Assembly: GCA_016584305.1 (NCBI GenBank)
Contig: JACEEZ010018170.1
Coordinates: forward strand, 527,973 to 591,972
Length of the DNA stretch: 64,000 bases
DNA from: Chionoecetes opilio
Taxonomy: Eukaryota > Arthropoda > Malacostraca > Decapoda > Majidae
Reading direction: 5' to 3'
Every line of letters begins with the position of its first letter. Position 1 is the stretch's first letter. Under the pieces are notes generated by a model, which saw only the letters and a list, made by a program, of their open reading frames with translations, searched no databases and was not told where the DNA came from. The position numbers and the translations under genes were made by a program. This document shows positions 47,513-61,000 of this stretch, in pieces.

Positions 47513-48949
47513 TATATATATATATATATTTATATATGCTGTATTTCTGTATATTTTGGTTAAATTAGTATGTTTATGAAAGAAGGATTAATGGCTATTT
47601 TTTGGTGTACCTGATTTTTATATTGACATATAATTAATGGTGTAAATGATGTACTCTCGCTTTGACGAACAAATTAGGGGAAGGATGCGAGGTTATAATT
47701 ATCCGAGTGATCCGAACTTTTTGCATATAACAAATTGTGGTCGTTATATGAGGTGAAAGTTCCCTATTTCCGACTAATTCCGTGTATCGTGAACTTTGTC
47801 CGTTACATCTGACGAAAGTTCGTATACTTACATACATGCAGCCATCACAAATACTACACGAATACAGGGCAATTAAAAACAATCAGAACCGTACAACGCA
47901 TATACTGAACTTATTCGGTAAAAGCACGCATATACCGGACTGGCAGAAAAAGTGTTGGAGCCGATATTTGTTATATAAAGGTCCGTAAAAGCGAGGGTTG
48001 TGTGTATACACTAAACTTGAAAAAGTACTACAGGAGCATCAGTGTATATACCTAATACGTTCGGTTTGGTGACATTAAGTAGGATTAGGTTATGGGTCAA
48101 GAGTGTTTCTGCATATAGGAAATAAAAAATTATGAAACTAGTTATGAGAAATTGTATTTGTTGAATATGAATGTTAATCGTATTACTGGCTACTTTGGTT
48201 GCAATTATCTGACCAATCAGTATACACTGGCCCTTTGTGCATTAAAATCTGAGGTTTAAATACATTTTTTATTTTAGTGTATAGTTGGATTATTTGCTTC
48301 TGTTATTAATTTTACTTGTCCTTATAAAACTTCTATAAAGGTACACATCAACAACATACTTTTATATTTTTGCATTTCCTTGTATATTTACCCTGTTTAT
48401 CTATAAAGGTGGCAATATCGGTAAAATTTAGGATGAAACTATGAACATGACTATTGTCATGTATGAACAAACACTCATAATGCTGTCTGTCTCTATTTCC
48501 TTTCATGGCAAGGTTATTCTGCAATAGTAACACAGTCTATGTTTCAGGTATGTATGTGCCGGTTGCATGAACTGTTATCCGACCGAAGATGAAGTAGAAG
48601 ACTCTGAGAGAAGGAGTGAGAGGGGAGTAAATAAATAATAAATATCTTATTCCATGAAACATGGTTTTACTATCAAACTTACATCCAGATGTTCTATGCA
48701 ATATATACTAAAAAATGAAACTTCTTCTGAAAGTCACGCAAATAAAAAAAATACATAAAAAGAAAGTCAAACGAAACTTAAAAGGAAATTAATTATAACA
48801 TTAAACATAAAACTAAAAGTCACTTCAAATATCTTTAAAATACTACTAACATATGCAACTGCTATTTGATATGGGGAAACAAATTATAGTTCACTTAGGG
48901 TCAATTAAAAGTAAATTTATAAGTCAAGACTTAAAAGTGTAGGCTAGAC

Positions 48950-49290
48950 TTCCATAATTAATGATGCATGAAGGCAAATTGTTCCATAGTTAAGGCCTTT
49001 GTACAGTGATGGGTCTGGCACCAGTCTGTTCTGGCTCTTGGCACATAAAGGTCTTTTAGCTGCCTTGTTGTACTGGCTGTATTTTCCCTGACAATGGAAA
49101 ACTAGATACCACTCCGGATACAACCCATTGACAGCCTTATAAACAGCGAAACATTTTTCATAAATATGTCAGTCTTTAATTGTTAACCACTTTAACTCTT
49201 TTTATGATAGGAGTAACGTGATCCTTCTTTCTAGCTCCTCCAATAGCTAGTTTAGCTGCAATATTTTGCAGTTTTAAAACGTTAAAAAGT
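48950..49290 (-). mobile_element. LINE C-terminal fragment (antisense)
   Basis: On the - strand it encodes LQNIAAKLAIGGARKKDHVT then PIIKRVKVV, KCFAVYKAVNGLYPEW, and YKGLNYGTICLHASLI. This is the usual order of the C-terminal end of non-LTR retrotransposon polyproteins, broken by stops. It ends near an (AG)n and R3-like tail at 49347-49385. Confidence 0.65.
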
Positions 49291-49984
49291 AAAGTTGAGA
49301 AAAGTATTTGTTGAGTCCCATATACCCATACAGTAATTCCTTAAGCTGAGAGAGAGAGAGAGAGAGAGATTAATTTAATGCCAAAAATTAGCCAAGAATG
49401 AAAAACAGCCCCCCTATCTTCCAAGCAAAATATAAATCAGCCCAACCACCAAAGCGGAAAATCCCGGGCACTGGCGGGCAGATGATGGCCAGTTAATGAA
49501 ATCCCTCATTATACCTGACCCTTGCCATCAGGTGCAGCAGTTAATAAAAAAATAAGTCACTAATGTGGAACTCGACCCAGCCAGCCCCATATGATGTCCG
49601 TAGGTGCCCGCCTCTTTACCTTGCCCTATTTAATAGTCCTTGGTTTATGGAGCAAAAAAACATTAATGTGAAGGATATGTGTTGTGATCCATTCACAATA
49701 TCGTCAGTCAGTTATCGTAACTTATTAATGGCTTTCATTCGACGGTACACTTTCGTCATTGTGGTTGTTTTGTTTACAGTTATCAGCTGTGAGCGCCGAG
49801 CGGGCGAGCCTCGAACACCACTGTCAGCCGTTCTGGCGAGGCACGAAAACGAGAGAGAAGCCGCAAGAAGCCGTAAGAAGCCGGCTTCTTACGGCTTCTC
49901 TCACCAAAATTCGCCTCATGTCTCCGATCGTCACTCCGTGCCTCAGTGTGCCCACAGAAACCGGAAAAACGAGACGTCCCAAAC

Positions 49985-52313
49985 ATGAGCTCCGCAGCAA
50001 TAAGTGGAGACGAGGCAGCCATCAACAGGCTACCACCGTCCAAAGAGGAATTGAGCTTTAAGACCTTCTTGTGGGATCCCCAAAACAAGTCTGTGCTGGG
50101 TCGCTCAGGAGCCTCGTGGGGTGAGCTTAGACATGTATTACGTAACCGTTTGCAAGATAGTTTGGCCATTGTCAACCTCACTCATACTTTGCCCTAGAGC
50201 TTCTATACACTTTAAACTACCAGACGAGAATACAGTTGTTTTGAACCTGGCCCATTGATATCTTACGGTGTGAATAACCAGGATTTTGTGGCGTCTCGAA
50301 CTAAGTGGTTTGTCCTGAAAGGGTTTCCATCGTTCGTATATGAGAGAGAGAGAGAGAGACACCTGTTTGTCATGTACGGATGCTATTTTTGTCGTTTATA
50401 TCACCTTAATCAGTGGTGACAGGAAAGTGACGCAGGCGGGAAAACCTTTGGTAAGGAAGATGGTTGGCGCTCTATAGCCGAATGCTCATCCCTGAAAGGA
50501 ATATAAAGAGGTTATGTACCACCCGTACAGAAACTATGGCGAGCTTCACGAAAACTTTATTGTACTATGTATATTTTGCCACTGACTATTACTTCTATTA
50601 CTACTATTTCTACTCAGGGCTTGAAAACTAAATAATTTCTCAAACGGTTCGTTCCGATCAGAAACAGTATTATTAACGTTTCGTTTTTCGTTCCTCCTCC
50701 AAACATAACGTTCCTGAACCGGTTAGAACAAATGAACCTGTAAGAACCCGTTACTGAAATAATTTATCTAGCCAATAAATTATAATTGCCTTTTACAACT
50801 AAATTTAATGCTATACATACTACATTTTCATGTGGTAACAAAGCCATGCAAACATACCTTAGTCAACAAAACAAATATTAATTCTACAACTTATAATAAC
50901 AACTTAATAAGCAACACAATTACCATGTACGAATACAGATGCGCAGTGTCGGAGTATGCAATATCACTATTATTGAATAATCATAATTATGGTTAAATTA
51001 TTATATGGTAAATATCACCGAATACACCCCCACTAATAAATAAACCTAATCAATGAAGTCAATGACTACATGTGGTACTCCAAGGACTCGAACATAGGAC
51101 ATCACACAACGCCAAAATTCGGCTGACCAAGTTAATTAGTTATGCACACTAAAAATTTAAACATATCACAATATTAATCTTTTCGAATACTGAATATTAA
51201 TTGAGTATAATATTTAAAACCCAAATGCAGTATAATGTTTAAAATAGGGCACGATTGGAATGAATAAAATAAGAACGTATGATATAAGAAAAATAATATT
51301 CTTAATTATTAAGATAAAATAGTAATAAATATTTTTAAACAAAACAATCGTCAAATTGTGCAATGATACAATTTAAGACAAAACCACATGTAATGCAATG
51401 TGAATAAAGTATGTAGACTTAATTTTGGTATAATGTAGGTATTAGGCAGAATATGGCATTACTAAAAATTTGTATTAACGGTGAAAAGGGATTATGACCA
51501 AAATATGTTGCACGGAAAAAAACTTATTAACCGGTTACAGGGTTGTTTCAATCGTTTTGCTCAGAAATTAATTGATTTCGTTTTCGTTTCCGTTTCTTTT
51601 CCGAGCATTAAAAGTTCGTTTGGGTTTTCGTTCGTTTTTTTAAACGTGTTCAAAGGGCGTTATACTACAGGAGTGAGGAAAAGTTCGTGCATAAATAAAA
51701 CCGGTCTACTACCAGTGCTTCACACCAGTAGATAAAAAATGAGATTCAGGTTATGAGCGTAGGATCACGAATTTCAGCATATAGTAGGTTGGTTGTGTGA
51801 AAGGATGTGGGCAATGGTAGTGGTTGTGGTAGTGAAAGGAGGTGGGATGGTTTGAGGTGGGATGGATGAGGAATTGAGTGATTATAGAATTAAGTTACTG
51901 AATAAGTCGGACGCTTGATTTCAGTCTTTTCATTTAATGTCAGCTGGGAAAAGTTGATGTTTTGCAAATACTTCACCGGATTTTCCATCGTCATAGGGTA
52001 ATTAAAGAAAACACGATTTAACCACACCGTCTACACGCACTGTAAACACGAGAGGGACGAGACTTAGGGTGCCTCGGGCCGGATTCAGCAACTTACCAGC
52101 GATACCCTGTTACGAGGTCGAAGTTACTAGACCGCTACGAGAGATGGCAAAACTGTATTCGGCAACGATATTGTAAGCACCTAGTAAGCTAAGAGGTCCA
52201 TTGCAGCTGGTAGCCACCAGAGGGTCTGGTGTCGAGCAACAGCAAATCATCTCCACGCTTACAAAAGGCGTGTTGGGCTTACACGTGCTTTCCTTTCTTT
52301 CTTTCCCTTTCTC

Positions 52314-52389
<76 letters not shown>

Positions 52390-52733
52390 CTTCCTTTCTT
52401 TCTTTTTCATCTACTATTTCTTCTCCCTCCTCCTCCTCTTCCTTCTCCTCCTCCCACGATGAAAAATATTCACGATAATATCACATACTGGCTATGATGT
52501 GTATATATGTAGGCTACATATATACACATCATAGCCAGTATGTGATATTCGTTTTATCGTGTGGAGGATGAAGAGGGGAAGAAGGAGAGGAGGAGGAGGA
52601 GGGAGAAGAAATAGTAGATGAAAAAGAAGAAAGGAGAGAGAGAGATAAACTTACTTCCTTCCTTTCTCTTCTCTCTCTCTCTAACTTCCTTTCCTTACTC
52701 TCTCTCTCTCCTCTCTCTCTCCTCTCTCTATTC

Positions 52734-52801
<68 letters not shown>

Positions 52802-52854
52802 CCCCTTATAGCTCTCAATCTCTTCCCCTTGTCCCTTTTTCTTCCTATCTCTCT

Positions 52855-52924
<70 letters not shown>

Positions 52925-53031
52925 TTTTTCTCCTTCTCTTTTCTCTGTCTAATCTTTCTTCCCTTTTCCCCTTATCTTTTTTCCTATTATCCTTCTCTCT
53001 CTCTCTCTTCGTCTCTCTCTCTCTCTCTCCC

Positions 53032-53063
<32 letters not shown>

Positions 53064-53086
53064 CTCTCTTCCTATCCTTTTTTTTT

Positions 53087-53152
<66 letters not shown>

Positions 53153-53423
53153 CTCTCTCCTTTCTTTCTTTTCATCTACTATCTCTTCTCCCTTCTCTTC
53201 CTTCTCCCGCTTCATCCTCCACACGATGAAAATATTCACGATAATATCACATACTGGCTATGATGTGTGTATGTAGATTATTGTAGACACACATATATAT
53301 CGCCTACATATATACACATCATAGCCAGTATGTGATATTATCGTGAATATTTTCATCGTGTGGAGGATGAAGAGGAGAAGGAAGAGGGAGGAGGGAGAAG
53401 AAATAGTAGATGAGAAAGAAAGA

Positions 53424-53487
<64 letters not shown>

Positions 53488-54977
53488 AGAGGAGAAGAGA
53501 AGAGAGACCGTGTTCCTTCCCGCTAAAATATCTGGTAAATCTGCTGGTAAGCCGCTACTAGACACAGGGAGCACTCGTAGGTTACCAGGATATTTACAAT
53601 ATCGTAAGTGTTTGCTGAATAGGGTCTTGCCATGTGCGCGGAGGTACGAGGAAATTTACCAGAGTTTTACCTCGTAAATGGTTTGCTGAATCCAGCCCCT
53701 CGACTGCAGCTCTTTGTGTTCACAAGTGGCGCGGCGGCGGCGCAGACATGAATCGTACAACAAATATGAAAGTAACTTAAATTTTGGTCTGGTTTTAATG
53801 AAAATTCACTTAGTAACGTATTGAAAATAATTAAATAACATATAATTACATTTTATTATGATATATTTGTTAGTAGTGTATCAATTCTGCTGTCTCTAAA
53901 GGCATTATAAACCTGGCCGTGAGTCTCTGGGGGTGCTGCAGCTCTGCAGCCCTATGCCACGAGCCGCCACTGCCTACTACTACTACGGTGTTTTATGATA
54001 GTGCAACAGTTGATTCATATACTGGATCCACACCGTTTTATAAAGTTTTCATTCAAACATTATTTAGTTGGCGATTACTTGTGTAGACTATTGACAGGAA
54101 TTTTCGTGAATGATCGTAAAACTTCCCTCTTATTTATCCTTTTGCAGCGACATTCAACGGATTATATTTGCTTTCTGTTTGACTATTCTTTCCAGAGTTA
54201 CTTCGCCTCGATAACTGGAACTAAAATTATTATAGCCTAAAACTTTAATTACTTGTTATCGTGTTCATATTGTATATAAAGTCTGTCTTTTCCCGCAGCC
54301 AAGATTGTAGCCTTCTACATGGTGTTCTACACTTTCTTGGCGGCGTTCTTCAGTATCATGATGGCAGTCTTCTACACGACTCTGAACTACGACTCTCCAA
54401 AATTCACGGCCGATGAGTCACTGCTCGTGAACCCTGGTAAGGTGGCGTGTTATAAGAACATAATAAAATAAGGAAGCTACAAGAGGCTGGGAGACCTACA
54501 CGTGGTAGTTCCTGTTACTTAACACAATATACCTACATCCACCTTTCATCCCCATCCATGAAATTGTCTAGCCTCCTTTTAAAGCTCCCTAATGACTCCG
54601 CACTAACTACCTGACGACTGAGTCCATTCCAATCAATCTCTTATCACCCTTGCGGTTATTTATATGCTCGTATTTCCGTTCTTGCTCCTCTTGCTATTGC
54701 TGTTGTTTTAACTGGGTGTTGTCTATTGCTTCAAACGTATCATTGTGTACTGAATATCCCGATCGCGTCTCTTAAAACATTGTAATCGAAATACATAGTC
54801 ACGCGAGCTTGCGGCAGATATCACATGACTCTTATGCGCTAATGCGCATAAACTTAGAAACTTGATGCGGTAGAGATTGGTTTTATCGACTCTTTTTTTT
54901 TTATTTTTATTTAAACTATATTTTTCTGATAGATTTTGATGTTTTGAATTAATTTGATGCTTTTTTTTTTTTTTAAC

Positions 54978-55020
<43 letters not shown>

Positions 55021-58000
55021 GCCTTGACCCAACCCTAGCCTTAACCTACCTAACCTAACCTTAATAAAATTATAGTTCAAATATACAAAAAGAGGGGCTA
55101 TAAAACTAATGTTAACCCTTGATGCTAATAACAGTATTAAGTCTGCCCTCCTGATCACAATTCTAGCTACTGTTAACCCCTTGAGACCCAGAACGTAATT
55201 TGAATTGTAATTTGGGTACTATTAGACATTTTTTTAGTGATTATAAGCAATGTTTTATAGTTATGACCTGTTTAGTATCCTTGTCCACTAGCTAATTTGG
55301 TATATTAAGTTACTTTTCGTAATTTTATGGCTCGATAACATACCTTTTTTTTTTTATAGCAAAGGAAAGATCTGGGTGTGAAGGGGTTTATTAATGCTGG
55401 GTGTGAAGGGGTTTATTAATGCTGGGTGTGAAGGGGTTTATTAATGCTGGGTGTGAAGGGGTTTATTAATGCTGGGTGTGAAGGGGTTTATTAATGCTGG
55501 GTGTGAAGGGGTTTATTAATGCTGGGCGTAAAGGGTTTTATTAATGCTGGGCGTGAAGGGGTTTATTAATGCTGGGTGTGAAGGGGTTTATTGATACTGG
55601 GCGTGAAGGAGTTTATTAATACTGGGTGTGAAAGGGTTTTATTAATGCTGGGTGTGAAGGGGTTTATTAATGCTGGGTGTGAAGGGGTTTATTAATGCTG
55701 GGCGTAAAGGGGTTTATTAATGCTGGGCGTGAAGGGGTTTATTAATGCTGGGCGTGAAGGGGTTTATTAATGCTGGGCGTGAAGGGGTTTATTAATGCTG
55801 GGTGTGAAGGGGTTTATTAATGCTGGGTGTGAAGGGGTTTATTAATGCTGGGCGTGAAGGGGTTTATTAATGCTGGGTGTGAAGGGGTTTATTAATGCTG
55901 GGTGTGAAGGGGTTTATTAATGCTGGGCGTGAAGGGGTTTATTAATGCTGGGCATGAAGGGGTTTATTAATGCTGGGCGTGAATGGTTTATTAATGCTGG
56001 GTGTGAAGGGGTTTATTAATGCTGGGCGTGAAGGGGTTTATTAATGCTGGGTGTGAAGGGGTTTATCAATGCTGGGCGTGAAGGGGTTTGTTAATGCTGG
56101 GCGTGAAGGGGTTTATTAATGCTGGGCGTGAAGGGTTTTATTAATGCTGGGTGTAAAGGGGTTTATTAATGCTGGGCGTGAAGGAGTTTATTAATGCTGG
56201 GTGTGAAGGGGTTTATTAATGCTGGGTGTGAAGGGGTTTATTAATGCTGGGTGTGAAGGGGTTTATTAATGCTGGGTGTGAAGGGGTTTATTAATGCTGG
56301 GTGTGAAGGGGTTTATTGATGCTGGGTGTGAAGGGGTTTATTAATGCTGGGTGTGAAGGGGTTTATTAATGCTGGGTGTGAAGGGGTTTATTAATGCTGG
56401 GTGTGAAGGGGTTTATTAATGCTGGGTGTGAAGGGGTTTATTAATGCTGGGTGTGAAGGAGTTTATTAATACTGGGTGTGAAGGGGTTTATTAATGCTGG
56501 GTGTGAAGGGGTTTATTAATGCTGGGCGTGAAGGGGTTTATTAATGCTGGGTGTGAAGGGGTTTATTAATGCTGGGTGTGAAGGAGTTAAATAATGCTGG
56601 GCGTGAAGGTGTTTATTAATGCTGGGTGTGAAGGGGTTTATTAATGCTGGGTGTGAAGGGGTTTATTAATGCTGGGCGTGAAGGAGTTTATTGATGCTGG
56701 GTGTGAAGGGGTTTATTAATGCTGGGTGTGAAGGGGTTTATTAATGCTGGGTATGAAGGGGTTTATTAATGCTGGGTGTGAAGGGGTTTATTAATGTTCG
56801 GCGTGAAGGGGTTTATTAATGCTGGGTGTGAAGGGGTTTATTAATGTTGGGTGTGAAGGGGTTTATTAATGTTGGGTGTGAAGGGGTTTATTAATGCTGG
56901 GCGTGAAGGGGTTTATTAATGCTGGGCGTGAAAGGGTTTATTAATGCTGGGCGTGAAGGGGTTTATTAATGCTGGGTGTGAAGGGGTTTATTAATGCTGG
57001 GCGTGAAGGGGTTTATTAATGCTGGGTGTGAAGGGGTTTATTGATACTGGGCGTGAAGGAGTTTATTAATACTGGGTGTGAAGGGGTTTATTAATGCTGG
57101 GTGTGAAGGGGTTTATTATGCTGGGTGTGAAGGGGTTTATTAATGCTGGGCGTAAAGGGTTTATTAATGCTGGGCGTGAAGGGTTTATTAATGCTGGGTG
57201 TGAAGGGGTTTATTGATACTGGGCGTGAAGGAGTTTTATTAATACTGGGTGTGAAAGGGTTTTATTAATGCTGGGTGTGAAGGGGTTTATTAATGCTGGG
57301 TGTGAAGGGGTTTATTAATGCTGGGCGTAAAGGGGTTTATTAATGCTGGGCGTGAAGGGTTTATTAATGCTGGGCGTGAAGGGGTTTATTAATGCTGGGC
57401 GTGAAGGGGTTTATTAATGCTGGGTGTGAAGGGGTTTATTAATGCTGGGTGTGAAGGGGTTTATTAATGCTGGGCGTGAAGGGGTTTATTAATGCTGGGT
57501 GTGAAGGGGTTTATTAATGCTGGTGTGAAGGGGTTTATTAATGCTGGGCGTGAAGGGGTTTATTAATGCTGGGCATGAAGGGGTTTATTAATGCTGGGCG
57601 TGAATGGTTTATTAATGCTGGGTGTGAAGGGGTTTATTAATGCTGGGCGTGAAGGGGTTTTTTTAATGCTGGGTGTGAAGGGGTTTATCAATGCTGGGCG
57701 TGAAGGGGTTTGTTAATGCTGGGCGTGAAGGGGTTTATTAATGCTGGGCGTGAAGGGTTTTATTAATGCTGGGTGTAAAGGGGTTTATTAATGCTGGGCG
57801 TGAAGGAGTTTATTAATGCTGGGCGTGAAGGGGTTTATTAATGCTGGGCGTGAAGGGGTTTATTAATGCTGGGGCGTGAAGGGGTTTATTAAAGCTGGGC
57901 GTGAAGGGGTTTATTAATGCTGGGGGTGAAGGGTTTATTAATGCTGGGCGTGAAGGGGTATATTAATGCTGGGTGTGAAGGGGTTTATTAATGCTGGGTG

Positions 58001-61000
58001 TGAAGGGGTTTATTAATGCTGGGTGTGAAGGGGTTTATTAATGCTGGGCGTGAAGGGGTTTATTAATGCTGGGCATGAAGGGGTTTATTAATGCTGGGTG
58101 TGAAGGGGTTTATTAATGCTGGGTGTGAAGGGGTTTATTAATGCTGGGTGTGAAGGGGTTTATTAATGCCGAGTGTGAAGGGGTTTATTAATGCTGAGTG
58201 TGAAGGGGTTTATCAATGCTGGGTGTGAAGGGGTTTATCAATGCTGGGTGTGAAGGGGTTTATTAATGCTGGGTGTGAAGGGGTTTATTAATGCGGGGTG
58301 TGAAGGGGTTTATTAATGCTGGGTGTGAAGGGGTTTATTAATGCTGGGTGTGAAGGGGTTTATTAATGCTGAGTGTGAAGGGGTTTATCAATGCTGGGTG
58401 TGAGGGGGTTTATTAATGCTGGGTGTGAAGGTTTTTTTAATGGCTTTCTCGACACACAGGGTTGGGTTTTCGGCCTCGCCCCCATAGCAGGGAACAATTC
58501 CCAGCCATCTACTATGATCCCTCCGTCAACTCCACACACGAATTCTACGTGAAATCCATCGAAAAGTTTATGAACCGTGAGTGTTGCCCTGCGATTTGCA
58601 TGCCATTATAAATTAAAGTACCTATATAATCTGTCTTTACATCAACGCAGTGATTTATATAGATTTTATAAAGTACTTGGGTTACATAAGACTATCATTT
58701 TGTCTGTCTTTGTACCCACTTATCTATGTATCTATCTATATCGTACGTATATCATATCTATATCTTTGTTTCCACTGTCTTATGTATCGTATCTATATCG
58801 TATCCCTAGCGTACGCCTCCCGTCCCGCCAATGCTATTGACTGTCCACCGGGTGCTGGGTTTCGTAAGGAAGGAGACTCCGCATGTTTCTTTGACGTGGG
58901 CGCACTGAACACCACTTGCTTCTCTGTCAAACACTGGGGCTACAAGACTTCTTCTCCCTGCATCCTCTTCAAGCTTAATAGGGTGAATGTTTCTCATGCT
59001 TATCGCCTAGAGCAGCGTTTATTAACCTTTTCCGACCTCAGCAGCCCCTGTAGTCAGGTCTAGGAAGTCCAGCACCCCCTAACTCTGGCTAACATCTGGT
59101 TACAAAAACTACAGTTGCTACACTACTACAGAAAGACTACTACTACTGAAAGTCAGTATAATGAGGTTAAGGTTTATCAAATAAAAATAGTACTTATGTC
59201 AAAAAGTATCCCTTCGATACTTTTGTATCCATTGCGAAGAACTCTAACACTGTACCGCCATATATGCAGCATCTCCCAGCACCCCCTAAAATTGATTTCA
59301 GCACCCCCTAAAATTGATTTCAGCACCCCCTAAAATTGATTTCAGCACCCCCTAAAATTGATTTCAGCACCCCCTAAAATTGATTTCAGCACCCCCTAAA
59401 ATTGATTTCAGCACCCCCTAAAATTGATTTCAGCACCCCCTAAAATTGATTTCAGCACCCCCTAAAATTGATTTCAGCACCCCCTAAAATTGATTTCAGC
59501 ACCCCCTAAAATTGATTTCAGCACCCCCTAAAATTGATTTCAGCACCCCCTAAAATTTATTTCAGCAACCCCTGGGGGTGCTAGCACCCCAGGTTAAGAA
59601 ACACTGGCCAAGAGGGTGCACATGGGTTTGTCTCGTAAGCAAGAGTAAGGGATGTGGCTGGGTCTGGTTATATAGCTTTTCTTATTTAACAAAAAAATAT
59701 TTAACTTGGTTTATTTTTGGTGGCCTGACGCAGATGTTTCACTGGAAGCCTCAGCCGGTGGAGAGCCTCGAGGGTCTTCCTGAAGGTCTCCAGCAGCACA
59801 TCAACGCCTCAGAAAACCCGACAGAGTTACTGAAGCAGGTCTGTTCGTGTTGTTAACTTCGTGCGTTTTGTAAAGATAGTCATAAATGGCCTAAACTAAT
59901 GTAACGCAGCGTTTTAAGAACAGTTAACCCCTTGAGACCCAGAGCGTAATTTCCATTGTAATTTGGGTACCACTAGACTATTTTTAATGAATATTAGCAA
60001 TATTTTATAGATATGACCTGTTTAGTATCCTTATCCAGAAACTAATTTGATATATTCAGTTACTTTTCGTAATTTGATGGCTAACAACAGACTTATATAG
60101 CAAAGGAAAAGTCTGGGTGTGAAGGGGTTAATGGTGTGTCGTTTGATTGATTGATTGATTGATTGTTTTATTAGGCTTAACATAACATACATAAAGTTAA
60201 TTATGCATTACTTATATACAAGCCGCGGTCCATTGAGCCGAGACTCTTTTTATGGACCTGATGCCTTTTATGGACCATTTTATGTCGTGACTGTTGCAGA
60301 ACGTTTGGGTGTGGTGCGAGAGTGAGGAGATTGAAATGGAGCAACAGTCACCGGGCATCCCTCTCAGTTACTTCCCTTTCCACAATCAGGACGGCTACCT
60401 GGCTCCCTTCGCCCCCGTCCGCCTCTTCAACCTCCCTAGTAAGAATCCTCTGAGCTCATAGTTGCATTTCCGCCGAAAAAAAAATCTAATTAACCCACTG
60501 AGGTCCAGAACGTAATTGCTATTGTAATATGACTATCATTTGACGATTTTTAGTGAATATAAATAATATTTTATAGATATGACCTGTTTAGTATCCTTGT
60601 CAACTAACTTATTTGGTATATTTAGTTGTTTTTTCATAATTGTATGGCTAACAACAGACTATTTCATATAGCAAAGGAAAGAAAGATCTGGGCGTGAAGG
60701 GGTTAAGCATGCATATTCTTTTAATTACTTTATCCCTAGCCTTTTATTTAGTTTGCCTATTAATTGAAGCCTTCACTAAGGATCAGTCTTTTCCGCTGTC
60801 AAAATAACTTTTATGATATAAGAAAAAAACTCAGTGTATTTGATTTTCAGTGGGCGTGTGATTGTAGGGAAAAAAGAAAGAAATAGGGAAACCTGGTTCA
60901 CAAATAGGGAGATAAATGATTGGAATGGACTCAGTAGACAGGTAGTTAGTGCGCAGTCATTAGGGAGCTTTAAAAGGAGGCTAGATGATTTCATGGATGG

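Larger units (their letters stand above)
46039..49914. mobile_element. 3.9 kb span with inverted palindromic ends upstream of the ATPase beta gene
   Basis: Left end GCGAATTTTGGTGA then AAGAAGCCGTAAGAAGCCGG; right end is the inverse (CTCACCAAAATTCGC preceded by CCGGCTTCTTACGGCTTC). The GAAGCCGTAAGAAGCCGGCT motif is itself a palindrome and recurs at about 46110-46175. No coding sequence for a transposase was recognised inside and no clear target duplication. The interior holds a foldback, a LINE fragment and TTAGG repeats. Whether the span moved as one unit is uncertain. Confidence 0.5.

Noticed and set aside
52201..53263. Leu/Ser-rich open frames of up to 203 codons
   Set aside because: Created by CT microsatellites within the foldback element; no domain and no start context.
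55371..58437. CRISPR-like array
   Set aside because: Units are contiguous with no unique spacers; this is a eukaryotic minisatellite.
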